DNA of 5,566 nt from JBAXRT01 sp037131065 (GTDB taxonomy: Bacteria; Bacteroidota; Bacteroidia; Bacteroidales; FEN-979). The stretch lies in the NCBI GenBank assembly GCA_037131065.1, contig JBAXRT010000163.1, forward strand, positions 1 to 5,566, written 5' to 3'. The notes beneath the pieces are model-generated. The model did no database searches, had not been told where the DNA came from, and worked only from the letters and a program-made list of their open reading frames with translations. The stretch's first letter is position 1, and each line of letters begins with the position of its first letter. The position numbers and the translations under genes were made by a program. Positions 5,384 to 5,566 of this stretch are shown here, piece after piece.

Positions 5384-5566
5384 CTGATCACCGGAATTCT
5401 GATGTTGACCATCGTAGGTTGTAACAATCTCCAGGCACAGGTAAATCCCTATTTACAAACTCCTACGCCGACTTCGATCTATGTCAGCTGGCATTCGACT
5501 GACGTTTCCTTTACAAAAGTCCGTTACGGCCTCGCCGAAATAAGCCTGACCCAGGAGAAAACCGGC
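5348..5566 (+). CDS. Lipoprotein with PAP N-terminal/fibronectin-III-like domain (3' partial)
   Basis: Seventy-three codons run in frame to the window end without a stop. The start may be the ATG at 5348 or the in-frame ATG at 5369; the second gives the more typical signal, MKKKLLITG... with lipobox IVGC (C25 counted from 5348). LQAQ a few residues later also resembles a signal peptidase I site, so non-lipidated secretion is an alternative. The mature part opens with NPYLQTPTPTSIYVSWHS (33-50) and then TKVRYG (56-61). This is the pattern of the fibronectin-III-like N-terminal domain of purple acid phosphatases and related metallophosphoesterases (PYLQ...P.s..v.W...v.YG). A catalytic metallophosphoesterase domain is therefore expected beyond the window but not seen. 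It follows the other phosphatase gene on the same strand. Confidence 0.8.
   Translation, partial: MKKNYKRMKKKLLITGILMLTIVGCNNLQAQVNPYLQTPTPTSIYVSWHSTDVSFTKVRYGLAEISLTQEKTG

Overview
The window looks like a chromosomal segment from a member of the Bacteroidota, probably an environmental lineage not closer to any genus I can name. Three things point there. The first protein ends in a type IX secretion (T9SS) C-terminal sorting domain. A consensus Bacteroidota promoter (TTG, 18-nt spacer, TATATTTG) lies in front of the Cache lipoprotein gene. Shine-Dalgarno sequences are weak or A-rich, and three consecutive genes encode lipoproteins. Base composition is near balanced in genes and AT-rich between them.

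Layout. Positions 1-1596 (+) hold the 3' part of a large secreted beta-propeller (BNR/VPS10-sortilin-like) protein; its 5' end is outside the window. It meets, tail to tail and sharing a TTAA stop palindrome, a leftward pair: a tandem-Cache-domain lipoprotein (3844-2942) followed after 17 bp by an NCS2-family nucleobase-type permease (2924-1593). Between 3845 and 4164 is an AT-rich divergent regulatory region with a good leftward promoter, a weaker rightward promoter candidate, a small hairpin and a doubtful 54-codon ORF. To the right, 4165-5223 (+) encodes a lipoprotein phosphatase with purple-acid-phosphatase-like (PAP-like) metal motifs. From 5348 (+) to the window end is the start of a second lipoprotein, whose N-terminal fibronectin-III-like segment resembles the PAP N-terminal domain.

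How the genes may work together (inference). The Cache lipoprotein and permease look like one transcription unit, perhaps an extracytoplasmic ligand-binding protein paired with a secondary transporter. The permease belongs to NCS2 by its overall pattern, but two positions that contact substrate in characterised members appear changed, so its substrate is open. The two adjacent phosphatase-like lipoproteins suggest extracytoplasmic phosphomonoester hydrolysis. A nucleotide-scavenging scheme (dephosphorylation outside, nucleobase uptake inside) would link both sides of the divergent region, but nothing in the sequence proves this.

No tRNA, rRNA, CRISPR array, insertion sequence or convincing intrinsic terminator was seen.
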